A stretch of DNA of 64,000 bases, taken from NCBI RefSeq assembly GCF_001696535.1, contig NZ_MBQE01000006.1, positions 310,001 to 374,000 of the forward strand. Direction: 5' to 3'. Source of the DNA: Stappia indica (GTDB lineage: Bacteria; Pseudomonadota; Alphaproteobacteria; Rhizobiales; Stappiaceae). This document shows, one piece after another, positions 47,103 to 56,331 of the stretch. The stretch's first letter is position 1, and the number at the start of each line of letters is the position of its first letter. Both the position numbers and the translations under genes were made by a program. Below the pieces are notes generated by a model, which was not told the DNA's origin, searched no databases, and saw only the letters and a program-made list of their open reading frames with translations.

Positions 47103-48089
47103 TTACAGCATCGACGGCAGCACGCGATCCGGCGGACGGTGACCGTCCATGAAGGTCTTGATGTTGATGATGACCTTCTCGCCCATGTCGACGCGGCCCT
47201 CGACCGTCGCCGATCCCATATGCGGCAGCAGCACCACCTTGTTGGAGGCGACCAGCTTCGGGTTGACCGCCGGCTCGTGCTCGAACACGTCGAGACCGGC
47301 ACCGGCCAGCTGTCCCGCATCGAGCTGACGGATGAGGGCGGCCTCGTCGATCACCTCGCCGCGCGCGGTGTTGACGATATAGGCCTCCGGCTTCATCAGC
47401 TTCAGGCGGCGGGCCGACAGCAGGTGATAGGTCGCCGGGGTATGCGGGCAGTGGATGGACACGACATCCATGCGCGCCAGCATCTGGTCGAGGCTTTCCC
47501 AGTAGGTCGCCTCGAGCGACTCTTCCACCGCCTCGGAGACCCTGCGGCGGTTGTGGTAGTGGATCGACATGCCGAAGGCCTTGGCGCGCCGGGCGACGGC
47601 CTGGCCGATGCGGCCCATGCCGATGATGCCGAGCCGCTTGCCCCAGATCCGCCGGCCGAGCATCCAGGTCGGCGACCAGCCGCCCCACTCGCCATGCTCC
47701 AGCACCTTGATGCCTTCGGCGATGCGGCGCGGCACGCCGAGCATCAGCGCCATGGTCATGTCGGCCGTGTCCTCGGTCAGCACGCCCGGCGTGTTGGTGA
47801 CCGTGATGCCGCGATTGTTGGCGGTGATGACGTCGATATTGTCGACGCCGTTGCCGAAGTTGGCGATCAGCTTGAGATTGGGTCCGGCCTGGGACAGGAC
47901 GGCGGAGTCGATCCGGTCGGTGACCGTCGGCACGACGACGTCGGCGGTTTTCACCGCCTCCACCAGTTCGGCCTGGCTCAGCGGCCTGTCGGCCTCGTTG
48001 AGGCGCGTCTCGAACAGCTCGCGCATCCGCGTCTCGACGACGTCGGGCAGTTTGCGTGTCACGACGACCAGTGGCTTCTTCCTGGGCAT
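47103..48089 (-). CDS. D-2-hydroxyacid dehydrogenase (glyoxylate/hydroxypyruvate reductase type)
   Basis: 328 residues. Substrate domain starts PLVVVTRKLPDVVETRMRELF; NAD(P) Rossmann GIIGMGRIGQAVARRAKAFGM; catalytic Arg in NTARGEVIDEAAL, Glu in LDVFEHEPAVNP, His in VVLLPHMGSAT. HGEWGGWSPTWMLGRRIWGKRL is typical of the glyoxylate reductase (GyaR) group. Monocistronic; convergent with dnaQ with a short GGGGA/TCCCC hairpin between (about 47079-47092). Confidence 0.9.
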   Translation of the reverse strand: MPRKKPLVVVTRKLPDVVETRMRELFETRLNEADRPLSQAELVEAVKTADVVVPTVTDRIDSAVLSQAGPNLKLIANFGNGVDNIDVITANNRGITVTNTPGVLTEDTADMTMALMLGVPRRIAEGIKVLEHGEWGGWSPTWMLGRRIWGKRLGIIGMGRIGQAVARRAKAFGMSIHYHNRRRVSEAVEESLEATYWESLDQMLARMDVVSIHCPHTPATYHLLSARRLKLMKPEAYIVNTARGEVIDEAALIRQLDAGQLAGAGLDVFEHEPAVNPKLVASNKVVLLPHMGSATVEGRVDMGEKVIINIKTFMDGHRPPDRVLPSML

Positions 48090-48351
48090 GCTCCTCGCCT
48101 TTTCGCGCTCTGTTGAGGGCTCCTTAACCCTACCTGTCCGAAATTGCGTCGTCGTCGCCGCAGCGGCCGGGCCGACGCTTCAGTTCTCATTACCAGATGG
48201 TCCGGTCAAAACAAGGGACCGAAGCGCGCGATGGCGCCGGATGGCAGGCTCAAGGCGAGCCTGCCTTGAAAATGTGCGATTCTCGGTCTTTCGCTGAACC
48301 CGCCGCGCGGGCAGCGGCGATATTGATCTTGCGGGAAAGGACAGGGACCCC

Positions 48352-48981
48352 ATGCGAGGACTGGCAAGGCGGTGCAGCGATCACGACAGGCACCCGGCGG
48401 GCAACGCCGGCCGGTCGCACGCGCGCCCTGCGCCGACCCGCATCCGCAGGCCCCTCGCCCGCGCGCTTGCCGCCGCCGGCCTCTGCCTCCTGCTGTTGCT
48501 GCAGACCTTTGCCGGCCTCGGCACCGCCCTCGCCCAGAGCACCACGAAGGGCCCGAGCGGCTTTCCGGTGCCGCGTTTCGTCAGCCTCAAGTCCGAGCGC
48601 GTCAATGTGCGCATCGGGCCGACGCTCGAGCACCGCATCGGCTGGACCTATGTGCGCGCCGGACTGCCGGTGGAGATCGTCCAGGAATTCGAGAACTGGC
48701 GCCGCATCCGCGACTGGCAGGGCGAGGAGGGCTGGGTCTTCCATTCGCTGCTCAGCGGCCGTCGCACGGCGCTGGTGACCCCCTGGGAGCAGTCCGGCAC
48801 CACGCCGCTGCGTGCCGAGCCGCGCTCCGACGCGCGCCTCGTTGCCGAGCTGGGGCCGAACGTGCTGGCCAATGTCGGCAGCTGCCGCGAAGGCTGGTGC
48901 CGGATCAGCGGCGAGAAATTCGCCGGCTGGATCGACCAGACCCGCCTGTTCGGCGTCTATCCGGACGAAACGGTCGAGTGA
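48352..48981 (+). CDS. Secreted protein with two bacterial SH3-type domains
   Basis: 209 residues. A long Arg-rich N-terminal region precedes a hydrophobic signal (LAAAGLCLLLLLQTFAGLGTALAQ). The mature part holds two SH3b-like repeats: LKSERVNVRIGPTLEHRIGWTYVRAGLPVEIVQEFENWRRI with DWQGEEGWVFHSLLSG, and TTPLRAEPRSDARLVAELGPNVLANVGSCREGWCRISGEKFAGWIDQTRLFGVYPDE. Likely binds cell-wall or a periplasmic ligand. Ends at a strong shared terminator with convergent fabI. Alternative later starts would give a shorter n-region. Confidence 0.85.
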   Translation: MRGLARRCSDHDRHPAGNAGRSHARPAPTRIRRPLARALAAAGLCLLLLLQTFAGLGTALAQSTTKGPSGFPVPRFVSLKSERVNVRIGPTLEHRIGWTYVRAGLPVEIVQEFENWRRIRDWQGEEGWVFHSLLSGRRTALVTPWEQSGTTPLRAEPRSDARLVAELGPNVLANVGSCREGWCRISGEKFAGWIDQTRLFGVYPDETVE

Positions 48982-49016
48982 CCGAAGCTTCTTCAACTAT
49001 CTGATATATAAAGCAA

Positions 49017-49050
49017 AAACGGCGGTCGCACCTGTGTGCGGCCGCCGTTT
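49017..49050. terminator. Bidirectional terminator between SH3 gene and fabI
   Basis: Outer stem AAACGGCGG (49017-49025) / CCGCCGTTT (49042-49050), continued inward by CGCAC / GTGCG. AAAAA precedes on the left and TTT follows on the right, so transcripts from either side end in a U-rich tail. Confidence 0.85.
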
Positions 49051-49087
49051 GCGTCTTGTGCTGCGAAAGAGCGGGAGAGAGCCTGTC

Positions 49088-49930
49088 TCAGACTTCCTCG
49101 ATCTGGCGTGCGACCTCGGCCTCGGCTTCCTGTGTCTTCAGCGCGTCGAGGCGCGGCATCGACACGGTGTTGTAGCCGCTGTCGACGAAATGCACCTCGC
49201 CGGTGACGCCGGACGACAGGTCCGACAGCAGGTACAGCGCTGAGCCGCCGACCTCGTCGATGGTCACGGTGCGGCCGAGCGGCGAGTGCTGCTTCTGGTA
49301 GTTGAACATGACGCGGGCATCGGAGACGCCCGAGCCGGCCAGCGTGCGCACCGGGCCGGCCGAGATGGCGTTCACCCGGACGTTCTGCAGGCCGTAATCC
49401 ATGGCGAGATAGCGCACGGAGGATTCCAGCGCCGCCTTGGCCACGCCCATCACGTTGTAGTTCGGCATCACCTTGGTCGAGCCGCCATAGGTCAGCGTCA
49501 CGATCGAGCCGCCATTCGGCATCAGCTCGGCCGCCCGCTTGGCGATCTCCGTGAAGGAGAAGCACGAGATCAGCATCGTGCGGGTGAAGTTCTCCCGCGT
49601 CGTGTCGGCATAGCGGCCGCGCAGCTCCGACTTGTCGGAGAAGGCGATGGCATGCACCAGGAAGTCGATGCTGCCCCACTCGGCCTTCAGCGTCTCGAAC
49701 ACCTGGTCGACCGTCGAAATGTCCTCGACGTCGCAGGGGATCAGCAGGTTTGCACCGACGCTCTGGGCCAGCGGCCGCACGCGGCGGCCGAAAGCCTCGC
49801 CCTGATAGGTGAAGGCGAGCTCCGCCCCCTGTGCCGCGAGCGCCTTGGCGATCCCCCACGCGATGGAGTGATCGTTCGCAACGCCCATGACCAGACCGCG
49901 CTTGCCCTTCATAAGCCCGCTCATTCCCAA
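49088..49930 (-). CDS. fabI: Enoyl-[acyl-carrier-protein] reductase (NADH)
   Basis: 280 residues. Reduces trans-2-enoyl-ACP in each elongation cycle. FabI-specific features: RGLVMGVANDHSIAWGIAKALAAQGAEL, LVHAIAFSDKSELRGRY, and the catalytic Tyr-x6-Lys layout in SIVTLTYGGSTKVMPNYNVMGVAKAALESSVRYLA. Start ATG 49930 or 49924. Downstream of fabB by 80 bases on the minus strand, forming fabA-fabB-fabI. Confidence 0.95.
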   Translation of the reverse strand: MGMSGLMKGKRGLVMGVANDHSIAWGIAKALAAQGAELAFTYQGEAFGRRVRPLAQSVGANLLIPCDVEDISTVDQVFETLKAEWGSIDFLVHAIAFSDKSELRGRYADTTRENFTRTMLISCFSFTEIAKRAAELMPNGGSIVTLTYGGSTKVMPNYNVMGVAKAALESSVRYLAMDYGLQNVRVNAISAGPVRTLAGSGVSDARVMFNYQKQHSPLGRTVTIDEVGGSALYLLSDLSSGVTGEVHFVDSGYNTVSMPRLDALKTQEAEAEVARQIEEV

Positions 49931-50010
49931 CTCCTTCAGAGAAGCGGAAGGGGCACCGTCCCGTTCCGCCCGGTCCAGCCGTTGCCGGCCGGATGTGATT
50001 TGCGTGAAGA

Positions 50011-51228
50011 TCAGCCGTTGTAGCGGCGGAAGACGAGCGTGGCGTTGGTGCCGCCGAAGCCGAAGCCGTTGGACATGATGGTGTTCAGGCCCGCATTGTC
50101 GATGCGCTCGCGCACGATCGGCACATCGGCGAAGACCGGATCGAGTTCCTCGATATGGGCCGACGGCGCGATGAAGTCGTGCTGCATCATCAGCAGAGAG
50201 TAGATCGCCTCATGCACGCCGGCCGCGCCCAGCGAGTGGCCGGAGATCGACTTGGTGCCCGAGATCCGCGGCAGGTCCTTGCCGAACACGCTGCGCATCG
50301 CTTCCACTTCGCGCTCGTCGCCGACCGGCGTCGAGGTCGCGTGCGGATTGATGTAGTCGATCGGCTCGCCGACATTGGCCATCGCCAGCTTCATGCAACG
50401 GGCTGCGCCCTCGCCCGACGGGGCGACCATGTCGTAGCCGTCGGAGGTCGCGCCATAGCCGACGACCTCGGCATAGATGGTCGCGCCGCGCGCCTTGGCA
50501 TGCTCCAGCTCCTCGAGCACCAGCACGCCGCCGCCGCCGGCGATCACGAAGCCGTCGCGGTTCTTGTCGAACGGACGGGACGCGTTGTAGGCGGTGTCGT
50601 TGTACTTGCTCGACATGGCGCCCATGGCGTCGAACAGGTTCGACATGGTCCAGTCGAGATCCTCGCCGCCGCCGGCGAAGACGACGTCCTGCTTGCCCCA
50701 CTGGATCAGCTCGGCGGCATGGCCGATGCAGATGTTGGTGGTCGCGCAGGCCGCGGAGATCGAATAGTTGACGCCGTGGATCTTGAACGGGGTCGCCAGC
50801 GTCGCCGAGGTGGTGGAGCTCATCGCCTTGGGAACCGCGGTCGGTCCGATGCGGCGCGGGCCCTTGTCGCGGGTGATGTCGGCCGCCTCGACGATGGTGC
50901 GGGTCGACGGTCCGCCCGAGCCCATGACGATGCCGGTGCGCTCGTTGCTGATGTCGCTCTCCTCGAGACCGGCATCGGCGATCGCCTGCTGCATCGACAT
51001 GTAGGTCCAGGCCGCGCCCGGGCCCATGAAACGGGTCGTGCGGCGGTCGAGCACCTCGAACGGATCGACGGTCGGGGCGCCGTGGACCTGGCAGCGGAAG
51101 CCGAGCCGCGCATAGTCCTCGGCCGGAACGATGCCGGACTTGCCCTCGCGCAGGCTCGCCGTCACTTCCTGGGTGGTGCCGCCCAGCGACGACACGATGC
51201 CCATTCCGGTTATCACCACCCGCCTCAT
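50011..51228 (-). CDS. fabB: Beta-ketoacyl-ACP synthase I
   Basis: 405 residues. Elongates unsaturated acyl-ACPs. Catalytic triad: Cys161 in [16 protein letters not shown], His in [11 protein letters not shown] and His in [33 protein letters not shown] is the expected N terminus at ATG 51228; the open frame continues upstream without homology. FabA lies upstream by 187 bases, so unsaturated fatty acid synthesis genes are grouped. Confidence 0.95.
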   Translation of the reverse strand: MRRVVITGMGIVSSLGGTTQEVTASLREGKSGIVPAEDYARLGFRCQVHGAPTVDPFEVLDRRTTRFMGPGAAWTYMSMQQAIADAGLEESDISNERTGIVMGSGGPSTRTIVEAADITRDKGPRRIGPTAVPKAMSSTTSATLATPFKIHGVNYSISAACATTNICIGHAAELIQWGKQDVVFAGGGEDLDWTMSNLFDAMGAMSSKYNDTAYNASRPFDKNRDGFVIAGGGGVLVLEELEHAKARGATIYAEVVGYGATSDGYDMVAPSGEGAARCMKLAMANVGEPIDYINPHATSTPVGDEREVEAMRSVFGKDLPRISGTKSISGHSLGAAGVHEAIYSLLMMQHDFIAPSAHIEELDPVFADVPIVRERIDNAGLNTIMSNGFGFGGTNATLVFRRYNG

Positions 51229-51415
51229 CGCGGTCTCCCATGCTGTCTTCGGAGCCGGTCGCATGGCCGGTCCGCTATCGTTCGAAATCTTCGCGGCTCC
51301 GCGCAAGGATGCCGCGCGGGTCTGCCGTCCGGGGACGTTCCGGCCGCCTGTGCGGCCGGACATGCCCTCACCAGATAGGCGCTGGAGCGCCGGCGATCAA
51401 TCGTGGCGCCGGGTC

Positions 51416-51919
51416 TCAGTCGGTCTTGAACAGGCCGACCTTGAGGTCCTTGGCCTGGTAGATCGTCTCGCCGTCGGCCTTCAGCCAGCCGTCGGCGATG
51501 CCGAGCACGAGGCGGCCGCGCCGCACGCGCTTCAGGTCGACGCCGTATTCGACCAGCTTGGTTTCCGGGGTGACCATCTTCGAGAACTTGATCTCGCCGG
51601 TGGAGATCGCCCGCCCGCGGCCCGGCTCGCCGAGCCAGCCGAGGAAGAAGCCGGTCATCTGCCACAGCGCGTCGAGGCCGAGGCAGCCCGGCATGACGGG
51701 ATCGCCCTGGAAGTGGCAGGGGAAGAACCAGAGGTCGTCGCGGATGTCGAGCTCGGCGCGAACCTGACCCTGGCCGTGTTCGCCGCCATCCTCGGAGATC
51801 GAGGTGATGCGGTTGAACATCAGCATGGGCGGAAGCGGCAGCTGCGCATTTCCGGGGCCAAACAGCTCGCCGCGTCCGCAGGCAAGCAATTCATCGTAGG
51901 AGTAGCTCGATTGCCGCAC
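51416..51919 (-). CDS. fabA: 3-hydroxydecanoyl-ACP dehydratase/isomerase
   Basis: 167 residues from GTG 51919 ([20 protein letters not shown]...), with a GGGAAG-type site just upstream. Bifunctional dehydratase-isomerase that introduces the cis double bond at C10. Catalytic His69 in [15 protein letters not shown] and Asp83 in [14 protein letters not shown]. The start as a GTG leaves the family length (~170) intact. Divergent from irr. Confidence 0.94.
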   Translation of the reverse strand: MRQSSYSYDELLACGRGELFGPGNAQLPLPPMLMFNRITSISEDGGEHGQGQVRAELDIRDDLWFFPCHFQGDPVMPGCLGLDALWQMTGFFLGWLGEPGRGRAISTGEIKFSKMVTPETKLVEYGVDLKRVRRGRLVLGIADGWLKADGETIYQAKDLKVGLFKTD

Positions 51920-52354
51920 GTTCTTCCCATTCCCGCAGGTTGATCGGTTGTCCCGTATTCGCAAGGCGGCCGCCATGGCCGTCCTGCCGGACCGGGATCT
52001 GGTTCTGCCGCGCTTAGTAACATAGCACCTTGCGCTCCGGAAACCCGTGAAGTGGCCGCCGGAATGAGCTTTTTCGCACTTCTTTAAGTCGTGCTGCCAC
52101 ATTTTGTGCCTCACACGGGCGTTCGGGCCGTCATTTTGACGCGTTTTCTCGCCACCTTGGCGGGTACGGGCCGGGCGAAGCTTGCAAATCAGGCGCGATC
52201 CGTGGCAGAAAACTGCCATGGATCTTGCAGGCCGAAGGGGGTAATCCCCACATCGAGGCCGGGCAATGAGGTCCGGCGAGGGTCGCGAAGGCGGCCGCAA
52301 CAGCGGTCCCCGGCGGGCCGGACGGCAACGAGAACGGAAAGCGAGCGGGAAGAC
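51920..52354. other. fabA-irr divergent control region with hairpins
   Basis: 435 bases. On the irr (plus) strand a 12-bp stem GATCCGTGGCAG (52197-52208) / CTGCCATGGATC (52213-52224) with an AAAA loop has one G-U pair, and a GGGG-GTAAT-CCCC hairpin (52237-52249) follows. They may form an untranslated leader for irr. No clear iron-control element (ICE) seen. Confidence 0.5.
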
Positions 52355-52774
52355 GTGGGCGAACTGCACCGGCATCGTGAGGTACAGGAAATGCTTCGTT
52401 CGGCCGGTCTAAGGCCGACCCGACAGCGCGTTGCGCTGGCCGAACTCCTGTATTCCAGGGGCAACCGGCACATCTCCGCCGAACTCCTGCACGAGGAGGC
52501 CGAGGCCGCCAACGTGCCGGTCTCGCTGGCCACCGTCTACAACACGCTGCACCAGTTCACCGAGGCCGGCCTCCTGCGCGAGGTCGCGGTCGAGGGCACC
52601 AAGACCTATTTCGACACCAACACCGACGACCACCACCACTTCTTCATCGAAGGCGACAACAAGGTGGTCGACATTCCCGGGTCCGGCGTGTCGATGGCCC
52701 GCTTGCCCGAGGCGCCGGAAGGCATGGAGATCGTCCGCGTCGACGTGGTGATCCGCCTGCGCCGCAAGGACTGA
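52355..52774 (+). CDS. irr: Iron response regulator Irr (Fur family)
   Basis: 139 residues from the GTG at 52355, preceded by GGGAAGAC; the open frame continues upstream but lacks homology. Winged helix: [36 protein letters not shown] and [24 protein letters not shown]. The dimerisation domain includes the HxH cluster in [12 protein letters not shown], where heme binding triggers Irr degradation in rhizobia. Represses heme synthesis and activates iron uptake under low iron. The irr-fab divergent pairing is common in Hyphomicrobiales. Confidence 0.92.
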   Translation: MGELHRHREVQEMLRSAGLRPTRQRVALAELLYSRGNRHISAELLHEEAEAANVPVSLATVYNTLHQFTEAGLLREVAVEGTKTYFDTNTDDHHHFFIEGDNKVVDIPGSGVSMARLPEAPEGMEIVRVDVVIRLRRKD

Positions 52775-52859
52775 GCCGCGCGCGTTTCGGTCTATCCTGA
52801 AATTCTTGCCGCATGAGAAGACGCGGGCAGTCCTGCCCGCGTGATGCGCTGTGCGCCGA

Positions 52860-53648
52860 TCACGCCGCCTGGCGGCGCGTGTTTTCCGGGCTCTTGCACA
52901 GATCGGCGATCAGGCATTTCTCGCAGTCCGGCTTGCGGGCCTTGCAGATGTAGCGGCCATGCAGGATCAGCCAGTGATGGGCGTGCAGCAGGAACTCCCG
53001 CGGCACCGCCTTTTCCAGCGCCTTCTCCACCTCCAGCGGCGTCTTGCCCGGCGCCACGCCGATGCGGTTGCCCAGACGGAAGAGATGCGTGTCGACCGCG
53101 ATGGTCGGCTGGCCGAAGGCGATGTTCAGCACCACGTTTGCAGTCTTGCGTCCCACCCCCGGCAGCGTTTCCAGCGCCTCGCGGTCCTGCGGCACCTCGC
53201 CGCCGAACCGGTCGATCAGCAGCTGCGACAGGGCGATGACATTCTTCGCCTTGTTGCGGAAGAGCCCGATCGTCTTGATCGCCTCGCGCAGCCGGTCCTC
53301 GCCGAGCTCGACCATCTTCTGCGGCGTGTCGACGGTCTCGAACAGCGGCCGCGTCGCCTTGTTGACGCCGACATCCGTCGCCTGCGCCGACAGGGCCACC
53401 GCCACCAGCAGCGTGTAGGGATTGACGTAGTGCAGCTCGCCGGTCGGCTCGGGATTGGCCGCGTGGAAGCGCGCGAAGATCGCGTAGAGCTCGTCCTTGC
53501 TGTAGCGCGGGCGGGCCGCGCGGCGGGGCTTCGCCGCCTTCGGCTTGGCGGCGGTCTTGGTCGCCTTCGCGGCCTTCGCGGCAGCCGCTTTGGCGGCCGG
53601 TGCGGCAGGCTTGCGCGACTTGCGGGGATCGGGCTGGTTCGCGGTCAT
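52860..53648 (-). CDS. nth: Endonuclease III with Lys/Ala-rich N-terminal tail
   Basis: 262 residues from ATG 53648, with GAGGAGGA just upstream; a longer frame to 53684 would overlap the divergent gene. DNA glycosylase/AP lyase for oxidised pyrimidines. HhH motif LPGVGRKTANVVL with catalytic Lys, VDTHLFRLGNRIG with catalytic Asp, Fe-S ligands C-x6-C-x2-C-x5-C in CKARKPDCEKCLIADLC. The first ~50 residues are a Lys/Ala/Pro tail (AAKAAAAKAAKATKTAAKPKAAKP) not part of the catalytic fold, resembling histone-H1-like tails. Confidence 0.94.
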   Translation of the reverse strand: MTANQPDPRKSRKPAAPAAKAAAAKAAKATKTAAKPKAAKPRRAARPRYSKDELYAIFARFHAANPEPTGELHYVNPYTLLVAVALSAQATDVGVNKATRPLFETVDTPQKMVELGEDRLREAIKTIGLFRNKAKNVIALSQLLIDRFGGEVPQDREALETLPGVGRKTANVVLNIAFGQPTIAVDTHLFRLGNRIGVAPGKTPLEVEKALEKAVPREFLLHAHHWLILHGRYICKARKPDCEKCLIADLCKSPENTRRQAA

Positions 53649-53670
53649 TCCTCCTCTATAATCACCGCTC

Positions 53671-54240
53671 ATGACGAGCGGCAATCCGAAAACCGAGCGG
53701 CCCGATCCGCACGCGCTTTCTTCCGACCCGGTGCAGGCGGATCCGGATGCGCCCTTCTTTGCGGCCCTGCTGACGCCCTATCGCTCGCTCGGGCCGTCGG
53801 GCTTCCGCATCCTCATGCTCGTCGTCTGCGCCATCTGCCTGACCGCCGGCCTGTTGTTCCTGTCGCTCGGCGCCTGGCCGGTCTTCGGCTTCCTCGGCCT
53901 CGATATCCTGCTGATTTTCTTCGCCTTCCGCTGGAACTACCGGGCGGCGCGGGCTTTCGAGGAGGTGCAGGTCTCGCGCACGGAGATCCGCATCCGCAAG
54001 GTGCTGGCCTCCGGTCGCGAGCAGCTCTACTCCTGCAACCCGTTCTGGGCGCGCCTCGACGTGCGCGAGGAGGAGGACGAGGGCGTCGTGCGCATCACGC
54101 TAACCGCCCGCGGCATGTCGGTCGACATCGGCGGCTTCCTCAATCCGGAAGACCGCACCAGCTTCGCCGGGGCCCTGCGACGCGCGGTCGCACTGGCCAA
54201 GGCCGGCGGGCCGCAGCCGGACCTGCCGGCGACGGCCTGA
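53671..54240 (+). CDS. DUF2244 domain membrane protein
   Basis: 189 residues. Two adjacent membrane helices (ILMLVVCAICLTAGLLFLSL and WPVFGFLGLDILLIFFAF) followed by a cytoplasmic beta-rich domain (VQVSRTEIRIRKVLASGREQLYSCNPFWARLDVREEED...) that matches DUF2244. Function unknown. The start codon lies only 22 bases from that of divergent nth and has no evident ribosome-binding site. Confidence 0.85.
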   Translation: MTSGNPKTERPDPHALSSDPVQADPDAPFFAALLTPYRSLGPSGFRILMLVVCAICLTAGLLFLSLGAWPVFGFLGLDILLIFFAFRWNYRAARAFEEVQVSRTEIRIRKVLASGREQLYSCNPFWARLDVREEEDEGVVRITLTARGMSVDIGGFLNPEDRTSFAGALRRAVALAKAGGPQPDLPATA

Positions 54241-54283
54241 GCCTCGCAACCCCTTCTTCGCTGCAGCGACGCGCGCTGCCGGA

Positions 54284-56122
54284 TCAGAAGATCCGGCAGA
54301 ACTGCGGCGGCATGCCCGGCCGCTGCCAGGTGACCGTGTTGCCGCTGCCGGTCAGCGCATAGCCGCGCCCGACATAGTTCAGCTCGCCGCCGCCGCCCGA
54401 GCGGTCGGGCAGCGTCACCGGCGTCAGGCCGCGCTCGCGCACCGTCGCGGTGCGGCGGGCATTGTCGATCGTCACGTCCAGATAGGCGCCGCTGTCGCAA
54501 TCGTAGGAGAGCGGCAGTACGTCGCCGGACGGAAGCGGTTCGGGGGGCAGATATTGCGGCGGCGGTGCCGGCTGGTAGACCGGACCGGGCTCCGCATCCG
54601 CGCGGCCCGGCAGGATCGTGACCGTGCGCGTGCCCCCGCCAGCCAGATAGATGCCGAGGCAGCGCCCGCGCAGGTTCGAGACCAGCCAGGGGTGGCCGGC
54701 CAGCGTGTCCTGGATCATCCGCCCGCCCGGCGGCACTTCCGCTTGGGTCTGGCGCAGCCCGTCGAAGTCGAGCCAATGCACGATCACCGGGTGGTTGCGG
54801 TCGTTGACGAAGATCATCCGCGCCGGCTGGTCGCTCGGCACCGAGGTGATCTCGCCCTCCTCGAAGCAGCTGAGGCTGCCGGCCCCGCCCGCCACCGGCA
54901 GGCCGCGGGTCATCTCCGGGGCCGGCGTTGCCACCACCGGTGCCGGGGTGGCGCAGGCCTGCTGGAAGCTGCGCACCGGCTGGGCGCTGCCGGACAGCGA
55001 CACCCGGTAACGCCAACCGCCGGCGACGCCGACATCCAGCGTTTCGCCGCGGATCATGCCGGTCCAGATCGGATCGTCGGCCGCCAGCGTCACCACCGGC
55101 TCGGACTGGCCGGCCTCGTTGTTGGCGCTCGACCCGCGCCCGGTATAGCTGCGCGACACGTCGCGGGCCGACAGCTGGACGGAAACCTGCTGGTTCTCGA
55201 CGAGCGGATCGGCGGTCGCGGCGAGCTGCATCTCGATCCGGTTGGAGCCGCGCCGGCAGCTGGCCCTCAGCGCCCGGTCGTCGGTCTGGCGCAGGCCGTA
55301 GACCAGCTGCAGCTCGTCGCCGCCGAGATCCTCGACATACCAGTTGCGCCCCTCGAACAGCGGCAGCCCCTGCGGCACGCCGGCCTGGCTCTGCAGCGGC
55401 TGGGCGTTGCGCGCCTCCTCGGCGTTGCGGGCTTCGACGTCCCGGGCTTCATCGGTGCGGGCCGTTGCCGCGGCCTCGTCCTGCCGTGTCTGCGCATTCT
55501 CGGCCGCAGGTGCCGGAGGCGACGGGCGGGTGGCGGTTTGCGCCTCGTCGCGGCTGCCGCGCAAGCCGTCCTCGCTGCCCGCATCGACGGACGGACGCCG
55601 CACGCCGCCGGCCCGCGGCGGCGTGCTCGGCCCGGCGCCCGACGGCACGGCCTGGCGCACGCCGCGCCCGCCGGCATCGGCCTGTCGGGAGGTGGCGCCC
55701 TTGGCGGCCATCGTCACCTTCCAGTCGCCGCAGATGTCGACGTCGTCATTCAGGATCCGCCCGTCGGCGAGCACCAGCCGCAGCGAGCGGCGGCAGTCGA
55801 TTTGCCCGTCGTTCTTGGCATCGCCCTCCACTTCCACGAAGACGCGCGCCTCCGCCCGTCGGCGCACCTGCATCGCCTTGCCGTCCATCTGCACTTCGCG
55901 GATCGCGGTGTCGTCGTCGGTCTGGATCATCACCAGACGGCGCTGCACGCGCGGGGTCGAGCCGCTGCCCGCCGTCTCGCCGCTTCCCTGCGCTTGGGCC
56001 GGCAGCGGCGGCAGCGCGGTCGCGAACAGCAGCGTCAGGCCTGCGGCAAGGACAGCCAGACGCCGGGGTGCGGGCAGGCAGCGGGTCGCGGGCAGGTCGA
56101 AAACGGGGCGAAACTGGTGCAT
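54284..56122 (-). CDS. Secreted multidomain protein with VHL-beta-like and MliC-like domains
   Basis: 612 residues from ATG 56122. Signal peptide (LAVLAAGLTLLFATALPPLPAQA). Residues ~60-140 form a small beta domain with two cysteines; 150-255 are a disordered Ala/Arg/Glu linker; ~258-390 a beta-rich domain ending RYRVSLSGSAQPVRSFQQAC; ~421-500 match the von Hippel-Lindau beta domain (RMIFVNDRNHPVIVHWLDFDG, then PPGGRMIQDTLAGHPWLV and GRCLGIYL); a Pro-rich stretch; and 537-612 an MliC-type lysozyme-inhibitor-like domain (LSYDCDSGAYLDVTIDNARRT through TWQRPGMPPQFCRIF). Periplasmic or outer-surface protein of unknown role. Confidence 0.78.
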   Translation of the reverse strand: MHQFRPVFDLPATRCLPAPRRLAVLAAGLTLLFATALPPLPAQAQGSGETAGSGSTPRVQRRLVMIQTDDDTAIREVQMDGKAMQVRRRAEARVFVEVEGDAKNDGQIDCRRSLRLVLADGRILNDDVDICGDWKVTMAAKGATSRQADAGGRGVRQAVPSGAGPSTPPRAGGVRRPSVDAGSEDGLRGSRDEAQTATRPSPPAPAAENAQTRQDEAAATARTDEARDVEARNAEEARNAQPLQSQAGVPQGLPLFEGRNWYVEDLGGDELQLVYGLRQTDDRALRASCRRGSNRIEMQLAATADPLVENQQVSVQLSARDVSRSYTGRGSSANNEAGQSEPVVTLAADDPIWTGMIRGETLDVGVAGGWRYRVSLSGSAQPVRSFQQACATPAPVVATPAPEMTRGLPVAGGAGSLSCFEEGEITSVPSDQPARMIFVNDRNHPVIVHWLDFDGLRQTQAEVPPGGRMIQDTLAGHPWLVSNLRGRCLGIYLAGGGTRTVTILPGRADAEPGPVYQPAPPPQYLPPEPLPSGDVLPLSYDCDSGAYLDVTIDNARRTATVRERGLTPVTLPDRSGGGGELNYVGRGYALTGSGNTVTWQRPGMPPQFCRIF

Positions 56123-56331
56123 CGGCAGGTCCGTGTTCTTCGCAATCGGCGCGAATGCGCCATTCAGCGCCGCACAGTGGCGCGCGTTTTTGACCGAAGC
56201 AAGACGGCGCAGCCCCGGCGGGGTGCCGTCGCAAATCGGGTGGCGATGCGGGTCTCCCGCGACTAGGCTCCCGGGTTCATGACGAGGGTCGCACGAGCGG
56301 CCGGACAGCGAGCGTGACGGGAGATCCGGCA

